Positions 19,354 to 20,774 of a stretch of 20,774 nucleotides of DNA are shown here, piece after piece (position 1 is the stretch's first letter; each line of letters opens with the position of its first letter). The DNA is taken from positions 1 through 20,774 of the forward strand of contig CAJOCV010000055.1 of NCBI GenBank assembly GCA_905233785.1, written 5' to 3'. Under the pieces are notes generated by a model. That model was not told the origin of the DNA. It did not search any database and worked only from the letters and a program-made list of their open reading frames with translations. The stretch is from an uncultured Oscillospiraceae bacterium (GTDB lineage Bacteria; Bacillota; Clostridia; Oscillospirales; Oscillospiraceae). The position numbers and the translations under genes are program-made.

Positions 19354-20562
19354 CTATTCAAGATCCACAGCGTAGCCCTTCTCCACCAGACGGTCAACGA
19401 GCGCTTGCCCGTGCTCTTCGCCGCCAACCTCGCAGGAGATATGAACGCTGGTTTCATTTGGATTCAGATTTTCTCGCAGCTTGTCATGCTCTACGGCAAG
19501 GATGTTGCCGCCCGCGTCGGCGATGACCTGCAAGAGCTGTACAAGACTTCCCGGCCGATCCACGATGATGGCGGTGAACTTGATGCGCCGGTGCCGGGCG
19601 ACGAGACCGCGCTCGATGATGGACTGGATAAAGCTCACGTCAATGTTGCCGCCGGAGAGGACGCACACAACGCGCTTGCCCTTCACATCAAGCTTCCCGG
19701 ACAGCACCGCTGCAAGGGACGTGGCGCCCGAGGGCTCGACCACCTGCTTGCAGCGCTCGATGAGCAGCAGGATCGCGTTTGCGATCTCCGCCTCCGAGAC
19801 CGTCACCACATCGTCCGCCAGACGGTTGATGATGTCCACGGTGAGATCGCCGGGCGCCTTCACGGCAATGCCGTCGGCAATGGTGGAGGCCGTCTCCGCG
19901 ACGATCAGGCGCTTTTCCCGGAAGCTTCGCGCGATCGGGTCGCAGCCCTCGGCCTGTACGCCGTAGACCTTGACACGGGGGTTGATGAGCTTCACCGCCG
20001 AGGCGATGCCGGCGAGCAGACCGCCGCCGCCCGCGGGAACCACGATGGCGTCCACATACGGCAGATCCGAGAGGATCTCCAACCCCAGCGTACCCTGACC
20101 CGCGATCACGTCCGGGTCGTTGTAGGGATGCAGGAAGGTGGCGCCTTCGGCTTCGCAGATGCGGCAGGCCTCGCTGAAGGCGTCGTCAAAGCAGTCGCCC
20201 GCGGTGACGACCTTTGCGCCGTAGCCCGCCGTGGCCTGCAGCTTGGCGATCGGAGCGGTTTTGGGCATGACGATCGTGGCGGGGACGCCGAAGCGCGCCG
20301 CCGCGTAGGCCACGCCCTGGGCGTGGTTTCCGGCGGAGGCCGCCACCACGGGGCCGGATTTGCCCTGCTCGATCAGAGACGCGATCTTGTTGCTCGCGCC
20401 GCGGATCTTGAAGGAGCCGGTCTTCTGTCGGTTTTCGCACTTCAGGTAGACTCTTCCGCCCGTCATAGCGGAGAAGGTAGAGGAAAGATCCAGCTCGGTG
20501 TGGTGCAGAATAGGCTTGAGCCGCTCCGCGGCTTGTTCCAGCTCCCTCAAAGAAATATCCAT
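19354..20562 (-). CDS. ilvA: Threonine ammonia-lyase (dehydratase) with C-terminal ACT domain
   Basis: The protein has 402 residues from ATG 20562 (AAAGGAG upstream); an upstream extension has no ribosome binding site. It is a fold-type II PLP enzyme. Lys52 in KTGSFKIRGASNK is the Schiff-base lysine, ASAGNHAQGVA binds the substrate carboxylate, and VVPAGGGGLLAG (about 175-186) is the phosphate-binding loop. CVLSGGNIDVSF ends the catalytic domain. An ACT domain follows (about 325-402), starting KFTAIIVDRPGSLVQLLQVI. It converts threonine to 2-oxobutanoate and ammonia, and probably serine to pyruvate. The single ACT domain and 400-residue length fit the catabolic/short form found in Firmicutes (annotated ilvA or tdcB). 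It is followed by ridA. Confidence 0.94.
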   Translation of the reverse strand: MDISLRELEQAAERLKPILHHTELDLSSTFSAMTGGRVYLKCENRQKTGSFKIRGASNKIASLIEQGKSGPVVAASAGNHAQGVAYAAARFGVPATIVMPKTAPIAKLQATAGYGAKVVTAGDCFDDAFSEACRICEAEGATFLHPYNDPDVIAGQGTLGLEILSDLPYVDAIVVPAGGGGLLAGIASAVKLINPRVKVYGVQAEGCDPIARSFREKRLIVAETASTIADGIAVKAPGDLTVDIINRLADDVVTVSEAEIANAILLLIERCKQVVEPSGATSLAAVLSGKLDVKGKRVVCVLSGGNIDVSFIQSIIERGLVARHRRIKFTAIIVDRPGSLVQLLQVIADAGGNILAVEHDKLRENLNPNETSVHISCEVGGEEHGQALVDRLVEKGYAVDLE

Positions 20563-20664
20563 GACAAAGCACTCCTTTCCATATCCTCTTGGAAAACACT
20601 GATGAAATCGTTTGCGGCGTCTCCCCAACAGAAAGCCAGAGGAAGATTTCCGAGGGGCAGCATA

Positions 20665-20670
20665 ATTATA
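20665..20670 (-). promoter_or_regulatory. -10 element before the threonine ammonia-lyase gene
   Basis: A perfect TATAAT on the minus strand, about 100 nt upstream of ATG 20562. The hexamer 17 nt further upstream (TAGCAG) is poor. The resulting leader of about 95 nt shows no riboswitch or T-box that I recognise. Confidence 0.4.
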
Positions 20671-20697
20671 ACACGGAAATCCGCGGGCTGCTACCGA

Positions 20698-20774
20698 TAT
20701 TTTTGGGGAAGCGCTGGTGAAAGCGGCAAGAGCGAATCCCGAGAGAATTTGAGCGTAGAGTCTGATGGCGGCAG
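20698..20774 (-). mobile_element. Dispersed MITE-like repeat, copy 3, inverted and cut by the window end
   Basis: Read on the minus strand it matches the right half of copy 1: CTCTCGGGATTCGCTCTTGC, then a diverged terminal repeat ending CTTCCCCAAAAATAT. The terminal inverted repeat has decayed and the TA is CA. The rest of the copy lies beyond the window. Confidence 0.65.

Noticed and set aside
20563..20664. T-box or riboswitch in the threonine ammonia-lyase leader
   Set aside because: I found no T-box sequence (UGGN-type bulge context), no specifier hairpin and no terminator in the leader of about 95 nt.

Overview
The window looks like chromosomal DNA from a spore-forming, GC-rich member of the Clostridia, most likely Oscillospiraceae-like. 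This rests on the gene content: SpoIIR, a SpoVB/MurJ-type flippase, COG2509, DUF4428 and DUF362 proteins, and strong AGGAGG ribosome binding sites. No database search was possible, so the lineage is an inference. Most genes are ordinary core or accessory genes, but the spaces between them are full of small repeats, remnants and regulatory structures.

Layout. 1-1480: a leftward tRNA-Val(GAC) with its promoter, a metallo-beta-lactamase-fold remnant, and a YdcF/DUF218 lipoprotein. 1481-2607: a compact inverted-repeat element with an 8-bp target duplication, then a zinc-ribbon membrane protein that has no start codon and reads through its own terminator. 2608-4335: a DUF362 protein, a first copy of a dispersed MITE-like repeat framed by heptanucleotide repeats, and the nucleoid protein HU (leftward). 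4637-7802: a MurJ/SpoVB-family flippase and a COG2509 flavoprotein with a hairpin in its leader, both leftward. 7833-8550: a short rightward accessory block holding a probable type I toxin-antitoxin locus (29-residue hydrophobic peptide plus antisense RNA) and a 49-residue peptide gene whose promoter spacer carries a G10 tract. 8553-9315: a hemolysin III gene fused to the last 46 codons of glucose-6-phosphate isomerase, apparently a deletion scar.

9395-16613, all leftward: a proline-rich membrane protein, an MscS channel, an FAH-family enzyme, a shortened lipoprotein, a DUF4428 protein, spoIIR, ispE and a GH13 alpha-glucosidase. Several neighbours are a few bases apart or overlap, which suggests translational coupling. 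16724-18412: a rightward surface protein with Ig-like domains and a strong divergent promoter. 18412-18965: a second copy of the dispersed repeat and a 254-bp inverted-repeat-bounded, non-coding stretch. 18966-20562, leftward: threonine ammonia-lyase followed by RidA, a logical pair because RidA hydrolyses the reactive enamine/imine made by the lyase. The window ends inside a third, inverted copy of the dispersed repeat.

The strongest candidate for a little-described system is the 7833-8153 locus. Two near-consensus promoters face each other, the toxin ribosome binding site is sequestered in a hairpin, the predicted 5' end is complementary to the 3' part of the same message, and the antisense RNA ends at a strong terminator overlapping the toxin stop codon.
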